In this document: positions 34,583 to 43,862 of the stretch, in pieces
Numbering within the stretch: the stretch's first letter is position 1
How the letters are laid out: each line of letters begins with the position of its first letter
Program-made: the position numbers and the translations under genes
The notes under the pieces: model-generated
The model's input: only the letters and a program-made list of their open reading frames with translations
The model's database searches: none
Told to the model about the DNA's origin: nothing
Origin: Bacteroidota bacterium
GTDB lineage: Bacteria; Bacteroidota; Bacteroidia; Bacteroidales; CAIXZF01
Assembly (NCBI GenBank): GCA_022709385.1
Contig: JAKLIX010000013.1
Coordinates: forward strand, 1 to 64,000
Length of the DNA: 64,000 nt
Reading direction: 5' to 3'

Positions 34583-35719
34583 TCAGATGGTTTCCAGGAG
34601 GTTTTGCCACTTGCTTCCCTGTACGTCCAGGTCAAAGGCACGGACAGATTCCCTCATGGTCCCGGAGTCATAGTGGTAGTGGTTTTCCTTCATCCAAAGG
34701 GCACTTTTCACATATTCTTCTGTTGAAAAGGCAGAGACGAGCAAACCATTATCCTTGCGTATGATCTCTCTGACTCCTCCGCAATCAAATGCAAGTACCG
34801 GTTTTCCGAGTGCAATCGCTTCGGCGCTCACGATGGAAAAAGACTCCTCAAAAGAAACCAGCATGCAGGCATCCGAAGCACCGAGGAGGGCGATGTATTT
34901 TTCCCGGCCCGCCATGCCGGTAAAGGTGAAATGACCGGCCATTCCATGTTTCCCGGCCAGGTTCATGGCCATTTGCACCGCGGTCCCGCGAGGGTCGCCG
35001 CCGATCCACAGAAAATGAACCGGAATGTTTGTCCGTTCGAGGATCATGAGGCCGGTTTCGACAAAGCGTACAGGATCCTTATTATAATTGAAGTAAACCG
35101 AAGCCATGGTCCAGACAAATGCATGCGCCGGGATGCCAGATGCGGCACGTATTTCAGTGCGTGAACCGCTTTGCGGGTCCAATTCCCTCATCAGGATGGG
35201 AGGATACACCACCTCAGGCCGGATGCCGGCAACCAGCCATCCGAGCACTTCTGCCTGGGCAAGGGAACTTGACACCACAAGCTTCGCTGCCTTCAGCCTG
35301 GAAACCAGCATATCATGATCGAAAGCGTATAAAAAAGCCTGGAGGGGGTGGGCATGTAGGATCACCGGAATGTCCGATGCGTAGAAAACATTGTAATCTC
35401 CGGACAAGGTGAGGCTGTTGATGTAGATCAAATCAGGGCGATGCTTTGTTAAAATCTTTCTGAAAAAGGCATGACAGACGGAATCTGATGAAGCGGGCAG
35501 GAGGTAGCGTCCGGCTTTTTCCAGTAATCCCCTTTGCTTTAGATAGGATTCTGTGCAGTAGCTTGTATGAACATTGACCGGATATTCGAGCAAATAGTCC
35601 TGATAATGTGTCAGCAGGATGAGCTTAGTCTTATCCTTGTCAAATACAGACAGAAGCCTGAACAGACAGTGTTCCGATCCCGACAGCGAACCGCCCGTAA
35701 TAAATAATATGGTTTGCAT
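34583..35719 (-). CDS. Glycosyltransferase family 4 (GT-B)
   Basis: 378 residues. The ATG at 35719 gives MQTILFITGGSLSGSEHCLFRLL, a GT4 glycine-rich start. The donor-binding half includes FLWIGGDPRGT and CMLVSFEESFSIVSAEAIALGKPVLAFDCGG with the E-x7-E motif. A perfect -7 element 18 bases upstream (35738-35745) shows that this gene starts a transcript with the downstream GT4 gene. Confidence 0.91.
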   Translation of the reverse strand: MQTILFITGGSLSGSEHCLFRLLSVFDKDKTKLILLTHYQDYLLEYPVNVHTSYCTESYLKQRGLLEKAGRYLLPASSDSVCHAFFRKILTKHRPDLIYINSLTLSGDYNVFYASDIPVILHAHPLQAFLYAFDHDMLVSRLKAAKLVVSSSLAQAEVLGWLVAGIRPEVVYPPILMRELDPQSGSRTEIRAASGIPAHAFVWTMASVYFNYNKDPVRFVETGLMILERTNIPVHFLWIGGDPRGTAVQMAMNLAGKHGMAGHFTFTGMAGREKYIALLGASDACMLVSFEESFSIVSAEAIALGKPVLAFDCGGVREIIRKDNGLLVSAFSTEEYVKSALWMKENHYHYDSGTMRESVRAFDLDVQGSKWQNLLETI

Positions 35720-35737
35720 GCTTTGAGGCAGGGTGGA

Positions 35738-35745
35738 CAAAGATA
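35738..35745 (-). promoter_or_regulatory. -7 promoter element for the GT4 gene pair
   Basis: The minus strand reads TATCTTTG, an exact TAnnTTTG, 18 bases before the ATG at 35719. An in-frame TTG inside it is therefore not the start. Confidence 0.55.
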
Positions 35746-35786
35746 AGCAATTCGGCCGGGTGACAAGGCCTGCATTCGCAAAGCTG

Positions 35787-36650
35787 TCAGGTATGAGTAT
35801 ATCTTCCCGTGAACAAAGATTTTATCCATGCGGCAGGATGCAGCAGGGCGTATCCAAGCCTGTAGGACCTGGAACGGTAAACACTGTGCAGCATTTTTTC
35901 ATATTTCTGTTTGGTCTCTGCAAGCAGGCGTTCGCTGCACAAGACCGCCTCGAGCGGGTATTTCTGATAGACGTCGATATTCTTTCTTACCATGTATTCC
36001 ATGATCTCGTACCGTTGTTGACCGGCGGTTACGGCGAGAGATGTGAAATGTGTCCTGTAATTAAACAGCACTTCTGGTATCACGTGAATCCGGCCTCCGT
36101 CCTTCAGCATCCTGATCCAGAATTCCCAGTCCTCATAGCCTTTTACCATGCGCTCATCATAACCACCGATCCTCTCCCAGTCCGCTTTCCTGAACAAAGA
36201 CGCGGGCATTACGGCGCTGTCGAGGACAAAGTCTCTGATATCCCCTCCTTTCAACGCGATCACACCCTCAGAATACCCGAATTTTCCTGCATAAGAAGAA
36301 ACAGCTTTAATATTCTCATCCTGCATAATGACTTCCAATGCCCGGGCCATGAAATCCGGATGGAAGGTATCATCGGCATCCAGGGGAAGGATGAGTTCAC
36401 CATCAGCCCTGCCGATTCCGGCATTTCTTGCGGCGGGAAGACCTTTGTTTTTTTGGCGGACCAGTTTAAATCCAAGCTGTTTTTCAAGATCCCGGATGAT
36501 GTGTTGTGTCGCTGCGTCTGATGAACCGTCGTCCACCACGATGATTTCGAAGTGCTGATAGGACTGAGCCTTCACACTCAGGATCGCTTCCTCAAGGAAT
36601 GCTCCGTGATTGTAACAGGGTATGATGACGCTGATAAGGGGGTTAGACAT
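35787..36650 (-). CDS. Glycosyltransferase family 2 (GT-A)
   Basis: 287 residues. ISVIIPCYNHGAFLEEAI, IIVVDDGSSDAAT and LILPLDADDTF give the nucleotide-sugar site and metal-binding DxD of GT2. YEDWEFWIRML is the later ED acceptor-side motif. It follows another GT2 gene by 12 bases. Its product is likely to build the glycan exported by the Wzm/Wzt pair. Confidence 0.92.
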   Translation of the reverse strand: MSNPLISVIIPCYNHGAFLEEAILSVKAQSYQHFEIIVVDDGSSDAATQHIIRDLEKQLGFKLVRQKNKGLPAARNAGIGRADGELILPLDADDTFHPDFMARALEVIMQDENIKAVSSYAGKFGYSEGVIALKGGDIRDFVLDSAVMPASLFRKADWERIGGYDERMVKGYEDWEFWIRMLKDGGRIHVIPEVLFNYRTHFTSLAVTAGQQRYEIMEYMVRKNIDVYQKYPLEAVLCSERLLAETKQKYEKMLHSVYRSRSYRLGYALLHPAAWIKSLFTGRYTHT

Positions 36651-36662
36651 ATGGTAACTATT

Positions 36663-37664
36663 TCAGATATACTTATTTCTTCGGTGTTTCTTAAAACTGA
36701 TGGGTAAAAAAAATAGTTTAACAAGAAGTTTCAATAGTGGCCAGGTAAGCCTGACATACCCGCCTGAAATACTTTTTACCAATTCGATTCTGCATTGTCT
36801 TCTGCGCTTACCATAATACGCCTCGTATAAATGTTTGGTCAGGGTGTGAGTCCACAGCGCCCTTCTGGAAAAGGAAGGATTGAAAAACCAGATGGATGGT
36901 TGGTGGACCGATGTCTTTTGAATCCTACCCATAAGGTAAGTTTTGTAAAATTCAGGTGCATGCAGGGTATGTGCAAGAAACAGTCGTAATCCATTGATCT
37001 CCACATTGAAAAAATCAGTTTGTTGCACTGTTTTGGATTGGTCATGCATCCTGAATTTACAAAAACAACTGTCGCTCAGCCTGATTCCCTGTATTCCGAA
37101 CCGCGCCAGGTACCTAAGCCAGAGTTCCAGATCAAAGGCAAAATGCATCCTTTGATTAACACCTCCGAGCTCAATGAGCCTGTCCAATAAGAAGAAGGTT
37201 CCTGGTTGATTATAGACATTATTTGTAAAGGTTTCTTCAGTTGAATCAGCAATCCAGAGCCTGTAAGACGACATTTCAATTTCGAGAGAATCATTAAAAA
37301 AAGTTGTGAAACCGCATACAAGTTTACAATCATCTTCTGAAAACATTTTTCCGACCTCCGCTAAAGTTCCGGGGGGCATCACATCATCTGAATTCAGCCA
37401 GTTAAAAACTTTTCCCGTAGCGAGGCTCAGTCCCTTGTTGATAGCATGTCCCTGGCCCGAGTCCGGTTCACTGATCCAGCTTGTAATACGATTCGCATAT
37501 CTCTCAAGGATTTTTTTTGTATTGTCAGTACTTCCCCCATCGATCACAATATATTCTAAATCAGGGTAATTCTGGTTTATAACGGACAAGATGGTTTCCT
37601 CCAGATATTGACCCTGGTTTAAAGTGGGAGTAATGACAGATATTTTAGGCAGATTTGTCTTCAT
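36663..37664 (-). CDS. Glycosyltransferase family 2 (GT-A)
   Basis: 333 residues counted from the ATG at 37664; a GTG one codon upstream is possible. ISVITPTLNQGQYLEETI, YIVIDGGSTDNTK, SEPDSGQGHAINKG and FNWLNSDDVM give a complete GT2 nucleotide-sugar site with the NSDD metal motif. The C-terminal region has basic and hydrophobic helices that may touch the membrane. Local GC is lower than in the flanking GT genes (22 of 60 in line 37201-37260), so it may have been acquired separately. Confidence 0.91.
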   Translation of the reverse strand: MKTNLPKISVITPTLNQGQYLEETILSVINQNYPDLEYIVIDGGSTDNTKKILERYANRITSWISEPDSGQGHAINKGLSLATGKVFNWLNSDDVMPPGTLAEVGKMFSEDDCKLVCGFTTFFNDSLEIEMSSYRLWIADSTEETFTNNVYNQPGTFFLLDRLIELGGVNQRMHFAFDLELWLRYLARFGIQGIRLSDSCFCKFRMHDQSKTVQQTDFFNVEINGLRLFLAHTLHAPEFYKTYLMGRIQKTSVHQPSIWFFNPSFSRRALWTHTLTKHLYEAYYGKRRRQCRIELVKSISGGYVRLTWPLLKLLVKLFFLPISFKKHRRNKYI

Positions 37665-37731
37665 CACATTATAAATCCATGCTATATTATCTTATTGATA
37701 AATATGTAGTTACATAAAAAAGGGCACTGTC

Positions 37732-38748
37732 TTAGCGGGTTTCGATAAAGGATGCAAACTGATCAAGGGAAGCAGACCATCTCTGAAATCCTGTTTGCAT
37801 CGTTTCCCTTGCCGAAAGGGCCATTGACTCCAGTTCAGGTCTTTTCAGCCCTGCTAAATCCTGATCCCCTGACAATGACGGCCAGTTTTCGGAATAATCG
37901 GGAATGTACCATCCTGCAAGTCTTCTTACTTTATTTACAACGCGCAGCTTCAATGACGGGCTGAACAACTTATTCTCAAGAAGCACTCCGTTGCTTTTGT
38001 GAGTAATATACTCGTTCATGGTGGGATTATCCACCGCAAACACGCATTGCCCGGCACACATGGCTTCAATAAACGACATGCCGATACCCTCATTCCACCT
38101 TGGTGCCAGAAAGAGGTTTGCCAGGCTCAGCAGCCGGAAATACTCCGAATGATCCAGGAAGTGGGTGATGACATTCACTTTAAAACGACGCCGTAAAAAG
38201 GCCACATCTTCGGTGGAAAAAGGACGACATCCGGGATCAGGCCGGTTAATCAAAGTTATTTCTCTAATTTTCAATTTATTGCAAAATCTGAATAAATAGC
38301 CGGGGCTGATCATATCGATCCTGTTCCAATAGAAGAGATGCAGGTGTTTCGACCAGTCGCTTGTGGTAAAATGATCCGGATTTTTATAAAACCTCAGGGA
38401 TATATTGCGATGTCCGCTTTTAGCAGCAAGTGCATCAATCCTGGCAGAAAAAGATACTATCTTTAAATGGCTGGGAATCCGGAACCACCAATCCGGGGGG
38501 TAAAGTGCCACATTGTCCCACATCGGTATCCAGGTGATATTTAGTTCAGGTTCAGCCAGCACAGAAGCAGGAGGCAGAAATTGACAAAAAACAACGGGTG
38601 AGTGATCGGACAATGAAAAATCCGTTGTTCCATCCCAGGTAATGAACGCCATCTTCAGTTTTCCCCTGAGCGGTTCAATCAGAAAGTCCATGACAGAACT
38701 GCTGAATTTTTCGTGCCATCCAAGTCCGTATACTTTTACTGAATTCAT
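37732..38748 (-). CDS. Glycosyltransferase, GT-B fold (GT4-like)
   Basis: 338 residues. The C-terminal half shows LSLANLFLAPRWNEGIGMSFIEAMCAGQCVFAVDNPTMNEYI, with the E-x7-E-type arrangement of GT4 enzymes. The N-terminal half is divergent and has no clear glycine loop. It is probably an inverting or retaining sugar transferase of the glycan locus. It sits between a methyltransferase gene and a GT2 gene in the same minus-strand run. Confidence 0.75.
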   Translation of the reverse strand: MNSVKVYGLGWHEKFSSSVMDFLIEPLRGKLKMAFITWDGTTDFSLSDHSPVVFCQFLPPASVLAEPELNITWIPMWDNVALYPPDWWFRIPSHLKIVSFSARIDALAAKSGHRNISLRFYKNPDHFTTSDWSKHLHLFYWNRIDMISPGYLFRFCNKLKIREITLINRPDPGCRPFSTEDVAFLRRRFKVNVITHFLDHSEYFRLLSLANLFLAPRWNEGIGMSFIEAMCAGQCVFAVDNPTMNEYITHKSNGVLLENKLFSPSLKLRVVNKVRRLAGWYIPDYSENWPSLSGDQDLAGLKRPELESMALSARETMQTGFQRWSASLDQFASFIETR

Positions 38749-38764
38749 GCCTGCCTTGGGTTAA

Positions 38765-39592
38765 TCAGTGCTGCTTCTTAAGGATTTGCTTATATAACTC
38801 GATATCACGGGATACCAGGCTGTTGCGGATTTGTCCAATACTCTTGTTAGCATGTAACACTGCGAGCATCCTTCTACTGATACTGCCCCACAATCCCCTC
38901 TTTTTTTCCTTAAAGTCCATGAGGAAGGTTTTAGTCCTGTTACGTGTAAGAAAATGAAGGTTGGTCTTATTGGTATACAATTGACAACCAAGCTGATCCG
39001 AGATATATGCAAGGGTTTTCAGGCTAAAAAAACTGATGTGCTGCCCGTGTTCCAATCCAAGATACCACCAGTCTGAAGCCACTCCATCTTCAGGAGTAAG
39101 CATGGTACTAAAGAACAAATTGTCTGATTTTGAGAATAAAAGGCTGAAAACGGAAAGTGGGTCGGGGAGATGCTCGAACACTTCAATGGCTGTAACCAAG
39201 CCAAAGCGGTCAGTGCATTCATTCGCGTCGACTGAAAAATACTGAGCGAACAAATTCTCGCAATAACGTTCTTCGAGCCAGAAATCAAAGCCTTTATCCC
39301 GCAGCAGGCGGACAAGGATTCCATATCCGCCGCCAAAGTCAAGGAATCTTTCGTCAGGATAAAGATTGTGTGTGATAAATTTTTCAAGATAATCAGCGAA
39401 ATACAGGTTTCTCGAAAGCAAGCCCACATCTGTGAGGTTCACAGGGTTCAAATATGCTTCTTCCAGCCAGTAAGGGGCTTCCGTTTGGACAAAACCACAC
39501 ACATCACATTGGTAGTAAGCGATGGTATACCGTCCGAGAATGGCTGTTGAAAACAGTGTCTTCAGCTGGTTATGACAGATATTGCATTCCAT
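38765..39592 (-). CDS. SAM-dependent methyltransferase with N-terminal zinc-binding motif
   Basis: 275 residues. Two CxxC pairs at the N-terminus (CNIC and CDVC, about 28 residues apart) fit the small zinc domain of sugar C-methyltransferase-like proteins. ERFLDFGGGYGILVRLL is the SAM motif, near residue 78, and TAIEVFEHLPDP follows. Enzymes with this plan methylate deoxysugars or glycan ends. It starts 1 base after the next gene's frame ends (39594), indicating tight operon packing. Confidence 0.86.
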   Translation of the reverse strand: MECNICHNQLKTLFSTAILGRYTIAYYQCDVCGFVQTEAPYWLEEAYLNPVNLTDVGLLSRNLYFADYLEKFITHNLYPDERFLDFGGGYGILVRLLRDKGFDFWLEERYCENLFAQYFSVDANECTDRFGLVTAIEVFEHLPDPLSVFSLLFSKSDNLFFSTMLTPEDGVASDWWYLGLEHGQHISFFSLKTLAYISDQLGCQLYTNKTNLHFLTRNRTKTFLMDFKEKKRGLWGSISRRMLAVLHANKSIGQIRNSLVSRDIELYKQILKKQH

Positions 39593-39593
39593 A

Positions 39594-40535
39594 TCAAATA
39601 ACAGGAGTTCGTTTCATCATCCTCATCAGTTTATATTTACCCCGTTTGATGAAGTCCTGAATCTTTTCCTTTCTGCCTGGGAGGAGCCCGAGACCACGGA
39701 AAAAGAAATCATCAGCGCTGCGATCAGGATGAATGGCCGGAGGGTGCTTGATTCGCGGAATACTACCGACAGGTAAAGCGGCAAAACAGTTCATGTCGCG
39801 GGTATGGGTAGCCTGGCTTCCAAATCCGATATTTGAAACGAGGTTCACATTGGGGATGACGGCAAAGCCTCCCTGATTCCAGACATGGTACTGCCATTGG
39901 TAGTCCCAGGTATCTATTTTACCCTCGTACACCTTATCCAGAATATGCTTCCAGTATTGAATGACAGTTTCCCTATGGCCAAATAAGTCGCCAAAACGAT
40001 CCGAGTTTTTGAAGCGGGGCCAGTCGGACATGTTAACATCATAGGAATGCCATGCCCTTCGCCAGCTTGCCCAGCCCCACACATGCACGAGGCTGGAGAA
40101 ATAATACGATGCAGCCCCCCTTTGTTTTCCAAACTGGAAATTGTCGCCGCTGATATGCATGACTGCAGGGTTCTCTCTGTAATATTCAAGAAGTGTCTGA
40201 CAGAAGTCGAAGAAACCCGGATCCGGAAGGCAGTCATCTTCAAGGATAATACCCTCCTCCACATGCTCAAAAAACCAGGTAATAGCGGAACTGACTGCCA
40301 ATTTACAACCAAGGTTCTGCGCTCTGTACAAATACTTTACATCGCATGGCCAGTCGATCCGGCTAACAACCTCTTTCACCTGCCTGCAATCAGCATCATC
40401 TGCCTCATTCCCTGCTCTCGGGCCGTCGGCTGCGATAAACAGATATGCCGGCTCCCTTTGCCGTATCACCTCAAAAACCCGGCGAGTGGTTTCAGGACGG
40501 TTAAAAACAAGAAAAAGGATGGGGGTGGGGAACAT
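39594..40535 (-). CDS. Glycosyltransferase, GT2/GnT-I-like
   Basis: 313 residues counted from the ATG at 40535. MFPTPILFLVFNRPETTRRVFEVI, FIAADGPR and ILEDDCLPDPGFF (the EDD metal motif) match the nucleotide-diphosphosugar transferase family seen in polysaccharide loci. HVWGWASWRRAW is its well-conserved second motif. The likely role is adding one residue of the repeat unit. GC is near the genome average here, unlike the genes just upstream on this strand. Confidence 0.88.
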   Translation of the reverse strand: MFPTPILFLVFNRPETTRRVFEVIRQREPAYLFIAADGPRAGNEADDADCRQVKEVVSRIDWPCDVKYLYRAQNLGCKLAVSSAITWFFEHVEEGIILEDDCLPDPGFFDFCQTLLEYYRENPAVMHISGDNFQFGKQRGAASYYFSSLVHVWGWASWRRAWHSYDVNMSDWPRFKNSDRFGDLFGHRETVIQYWKHILDKVYEGKIDTWDYQWQYHVWNQGGFAVIPNVNLVSNIGFGSQATHTRDMNCFAALPVGSIPRIKHPPAIHPDRSADDFFFRGLGLLPGRKEKIQDFIKRGKYKLMRMMKRTPVI

Positions 40536-40566
40536 GGCCTCTTTTACCAATTCTTATATTCATATA

Positions 40567-41463
40567 TCATAAAGCATACTGTGATTGAGCCTCCTTAAAC
40601 AAACCTGCAAAATAGTCCATGGGCCCGATTTCCTCAATCACTGCAAATAAATCACCTGGCTTCATGGAAAGATCATTTTGAAAAGTAGATCCTATGAAAT
40701 CCGCCTCCACTGGCAACAACCTATCTTTATTAATCTTAAAGTAATCAGCGGCAATGCAACCAAACTCATACCTGCTCATTCTAGAACTACCACATAAATG
40801 TAATATTTTCTTCTCAATTGAAGAAAAATGTTGAATAACAATATTTAGTCCTTTACACAATAGTTCTAGAGGGGTTGGCGAAAAGTACGTATTGCTAAAT
40901 AAACTAACGGCTCCCTCTTTAGTTAGCAATTCTCTCATAAGCCAATCAAAAAAAACACCTCCGTAACCCATTACTGCAGATGACCTGATAATCTTGAATT
41001 GTATTGAAGAATTCAGTAATATTTTTTCAGCTGAATACTTTGTCTTTCCGTAAACTGTCATTGGATTTGGCAAATGTGCTTCGGAGTAATTCCCTTCTGT
41101 TCCATCAAAAACATAATCTGATGACATAAACAACACTTTAGCAGGAAAATCATTCTTTTGAATCACACTAACTATCGTTTCAATAGGTTTGGTGTTTAAA
41201 CTATAGGCGGCCTCTGGATTCATTTCACAAAACCTCACATCCTTATTGCCGCTGAGTATAATAAATATACTTTCAGGATGTTCAGTGATAAAGCTTTCAA
41301 GCGATTTATCATCCGTAATATCGAGGAAAGAAAGAGCGGGTATAAATTGATTATGAAACCATGTACCACTAATCTGAGAGCAAGAATATTCCGTTAACAA
41401 ATATGGAAATAAATGGCCTCCGATAAAGCTATCAGCACCGATTATAATAATTTCTTTGTTCAT
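40567..41463 (-). CDS. RmlD-like sugar-nucleotide reductase (SDR family)
   Basis: 298 residues. The N-terminal IIIIGADSFIGGHLFPYL is a Rossmann GxxxxG loop. FMSSDYVFDG and the catalytic YGKTK pair match dTDP-4-dehydrorhamnose reductase and related extended SDRs. No rmlABC genes are present, so the exact sugar is unknown. It is the last of three genes that overlap by 4 bases each (glycosyltransferase, radical SAM, this one). It marks the start of the AT-rich island. Confidence 0.85.
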   Translation of the reverse strand: MNKEIIIIGADSFIGGHLFPYLLTEYSCSQISGTWFHNQFIPALSFLDITDDKSLESFITEHPESIFIILSGNKDVRFCEMNPEAAYSLNTKPIETIVSVIQKNDFPAKVLFMSSDYVFDGTEGNYSEAHLPNPMTVYGKTKYSAEKILLNSSIQFKIIRSSAVMGYGGVFFDWLMRELLTKEGAVSLFSNTYFSPTPLELLCKGLNIVIQHFSSIEKKILHLCGSSRMSRYEFGCIAADYFKINKDRLLPVEADFIGSTFQNDLSMKPGDLFAVIEEIGPMDYFAGLFKEAQSQYAL

Positions 41464-42827
41464 TCATTTCTTTTCTTTAGCTTTCGCATGATAGTATCCT
41501 GTCCTCCGTCAAAAAGTGAATATTCGTTCATACAATCACTACCATGCAATTCACACAATTCATTATAAAGATCTGTTCCAGGAAATGGTGCACATGAAGA
41601 CAGCTGATAATTTCTAAGATTTCCGTCCGCAGAGAATCCAATATCCCTGAGGATGTTTACATCATTTTGATGAATATCTTCGGTTTGTCCGGGAAGATCC
41701 TTCATCATAGTAAGATGTATCATCAAATTTGGATACTGTTTGCTCAATTGTTTCAGGGTGTCAAGAAAATCAGTTCGTTCAATTCCTTTTCGTATATTCT
41801 TAAGCACCTCTTTATCAAATGTTTCAACACCAAAGCGCATACCAACGCAACCAGAGTCCACCATTTTTTGAAACAACCATGAAGGAGAAATATCAATACG
41901 GCCCATCATCGTCCAGGGCAATCCAGTATTTTTAAGTAAGTCACAAAGCTTGCTTATTCTTTCAGTTCCCAAATTAAAGGTATCATCATCGAAAAAGATA
42001 CTTTTATAATCAGATTGTTTCAGACAAAATTTAATTTCTTCAAGAATGGACTCAGGTTTACGCAAAGCAACGATTCCATCATACATTGCTTGTGGCCATA
42101 AACAAAAAGTGCATTTGAAAGGACACCCTTTACTGCCATATATTTGCAATTGGGGTTTAGGTGTTGGCATGGAAGGGTCAAAAAACTGATCAGCATATTT
42201 AAAATCCCTGTATGGGAAGGGAATACTATCGAGATCCTCAACAACTTCAGCATGATAAATTCCAGGACGAAGGGATTGCATCATTCTGAAACTACTTTTG
42301 ATAAACTCACCCGGCAACATCCAAGTAATGTAAGGGTGTTTATCAAGCATCTCAGCTGCATGCAGATTTAAGTGAGATCCGGCAAGTGCAACTTTTGTAA
42401 AACGTGAAATACGTTTGGCTATCCAGACGTCGATATCAATAGTGGGTGTTGAGCATTCTATAATGGCAATATCAGCATTTTCATTTTTAACTGCTTCAAC
42501 AAATGAATCATAAGAGTAACTTTGTGCGGCAATAGCATCAATAAGATTAACATCAGCACCCTTGTCTCTGAGAAATGCAGCAGTATATGCAAGCATAAAC
42601 GGAAAGTGAAGAGGGAAGATGGGCTTTTCACTTGTCCAGGGCCATCGTGATCCTGCCCTTACTCCATAACGAATACCTTTTAATTCAGGCAACAACCTGC
42701 TTATTCTTCTTAAACATGGTGTATTACTCCAGGAATTTTTGAGTACAAATAGTTTATAGTTAAGATCATACTGGGGATTCTTACTTTTATATCTGACAAA
42801 AGGCGGATTTAGTAGCAGCACTTTCAT
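41460..42827 (-). CDS. B12-binding-type radical SAM protein
   Basis: 455 residues. The N-terminus MKVLLLNPPF and the following alpha/beta segment (residues 75-175) fit a cobalamin-binding-like domain, but I see no clear DxHxxG. The 4Fe-4S motif CPFKCTFC has Cys235, Cys239 and Cys242, followed by DDDTFNLG and RFGVETFD, typical of the class that acts on unactivated carbons (methylation or ring chemistry). Its place in a glycan operon suggests a tailoring step on a sugar or lipid carrier. It overlaps both neighbours by 4 bases and has an AAGGAG sequence just before its ATG. Confidence 0.88.
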   Translation of the reverse strand: MKVLLLNPPFVRYKSKNPQYDLNYKLFVLKNSWSNTPCLRRISRLLPELKGIRYGVRAGSRWPWTSEKPIFPLHFPFMLAYTAAFLRDKGADVNLIDAIAAQSYSYDSFVEAVKNENADIAIIECSTPTIDIDVWIAKRISRFTKVALAGSHLNLHAAEMLDKHPYITWMLPGEFIKSSFRMMQSLRPGIYHAEVVEDLDSIPFPYRDFKYADQFFDPSMPTPKPQLQIYGSKGCPFKCTFCLWPQAMYDGIVALRKPESILEEIKFCLKQSDYKSIFFDDDTFNLGTERISKLCDLLKNTGLPWTMMGRIDISPSWLFQKMVDSGCVGMRFGVETFDKEVLKNIRKGIERTDFLDTLKQLSKQYPNLMIHLTMMKDLPGQTEDIHQNDVNILRDIGFSADGNLRNYQLSSCAPFPGTDLYNELCELHGSDCMNEYSLFDGGQDTIMRKLKKRNE

Positions 42828-43840
42828 AGCAACTCCTTAATGTACTGTAGCAAAGAATTCATTCTCGTTTTCAATGTTGCATGCTGCCTTACATATTGCA
42901 ATCCCTTCATTGCATAGAACTTTCTTTCATCCTCATGCTTCAAGTAATATTTTATTTTATCTTTAAGATCATCTCCTCCATCAGTAAAAACAATACAATC
43001 AGAAAGTTCTTCTTCTGCAAGGGGGATGCGGTCTGAAATCAGAAAACCGCCACAAGCTAAAACTTCATATGTACGGAGTGTAATAATATCAAGTTCATAA
43101 CAAGCTGCAATACTACAATTAATATTAATTTTTGCATTTGAATACAGCATGGGAATATCTTCCTGTGGTATTCTCCCCCGACTAACCTTATTCAGCACAC
43201 GTTTATATGTTGGCACATTATGAAGCTCACGTCTATAGTTAAAGTAGGCGGATAAATTCTTCCAAAGCTTAAATCGTAGCTGGAACCTGGGGCTCAGTGG
43301 TATATCATCCCATTTTCCGTATAAACCAAAATTGAACTCAGCAGCGGGTAAAATATACTTAGTACTCCTTTCTTCACCTTTGATATCATTACCGACGTAA
43401 GCGACATCGAAAGCATATTTGCTACAATATGGTCTTGGACAGAAGTTCGAAGTATCCACACCAAAAGGAATGTACTTACCCGTGAATCCAGCGTTTATAT
43501 GCTGTTCAAGCATTTTTCTTGAAATAAAGACATACCCATCATATCCACAGGAATGAAAACGGTTCAATATTGCATTAATATTCTCATTATAAACATTCTG
43601 AATATACGCAATATGCTTATTTGCAAATTTAGGCTCAGGTACAGTATCATTAAGGTAAATCATAACATCAAGCTTACTGTCCGGCAGATGATTAGGGGCA
43701 AATAAGTCAACTTCATCAATACCCGGCTCCAGTTTTAACCCTTTAATCATTGATTCACAAAACAACTCATCTCCAATTACATTCCAGGAAAGATTCCCAA
43801 ACATCCCTCTGGGCCATTTCATATAGAAACCAATTCTCAT
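42824..43840 (-). CDS. Glycosyltransferase (CgeB/GT1-like C-terminal domain)
   Basis: 338 residues counted from the ATG at 43840, with N-terminus MRIGFYMKWPRGMFGNLSWN. The C-terminal third shows INCSIAACYELDIITLRTYEVLACGGFLISDRI, the E-x-L-ACGGF pattern of the glycosyltransferase family found in CgeB-like proteins. VAYVGND precedes it. It is the first gene of the three-gene overlapping set and lies 22 bases after the wzt-like gene. GC is low. Confidence 0.82.
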   Translation of the reverse strand: MRIGFYMKWPRGMFGNLSWNVIGDELFCESMIKGLKLEPGIDEVDLFAPNHLPDSKLDVMIYLNDTVPEPKFANKHIAYIQNVYNENINAILNRFHSCGYDGYVFISRKMLEQHINAGFTGKYIPFGVDTSNFCPRPYCSKYAFDVAYVGNDIKGEERSTKYILPAAEFNFGLYGKWDDIPLSPRFQLRFKLWKNLSAYFNYRRELHNVPTYKRVLNKVSRGRIPQEDIPMLYSNAKININCSIAACYELDIITLRTYEVLACGGFLISDRIPLAEEELSDCIVFTDGGDDLKDKIKYYLKHEDERKFYAMKGLQYVRQHATLKTRMNSLLQYIKELL

Positions 43841-43862
43841 TCTCAGAAGCTGATACAATTAT

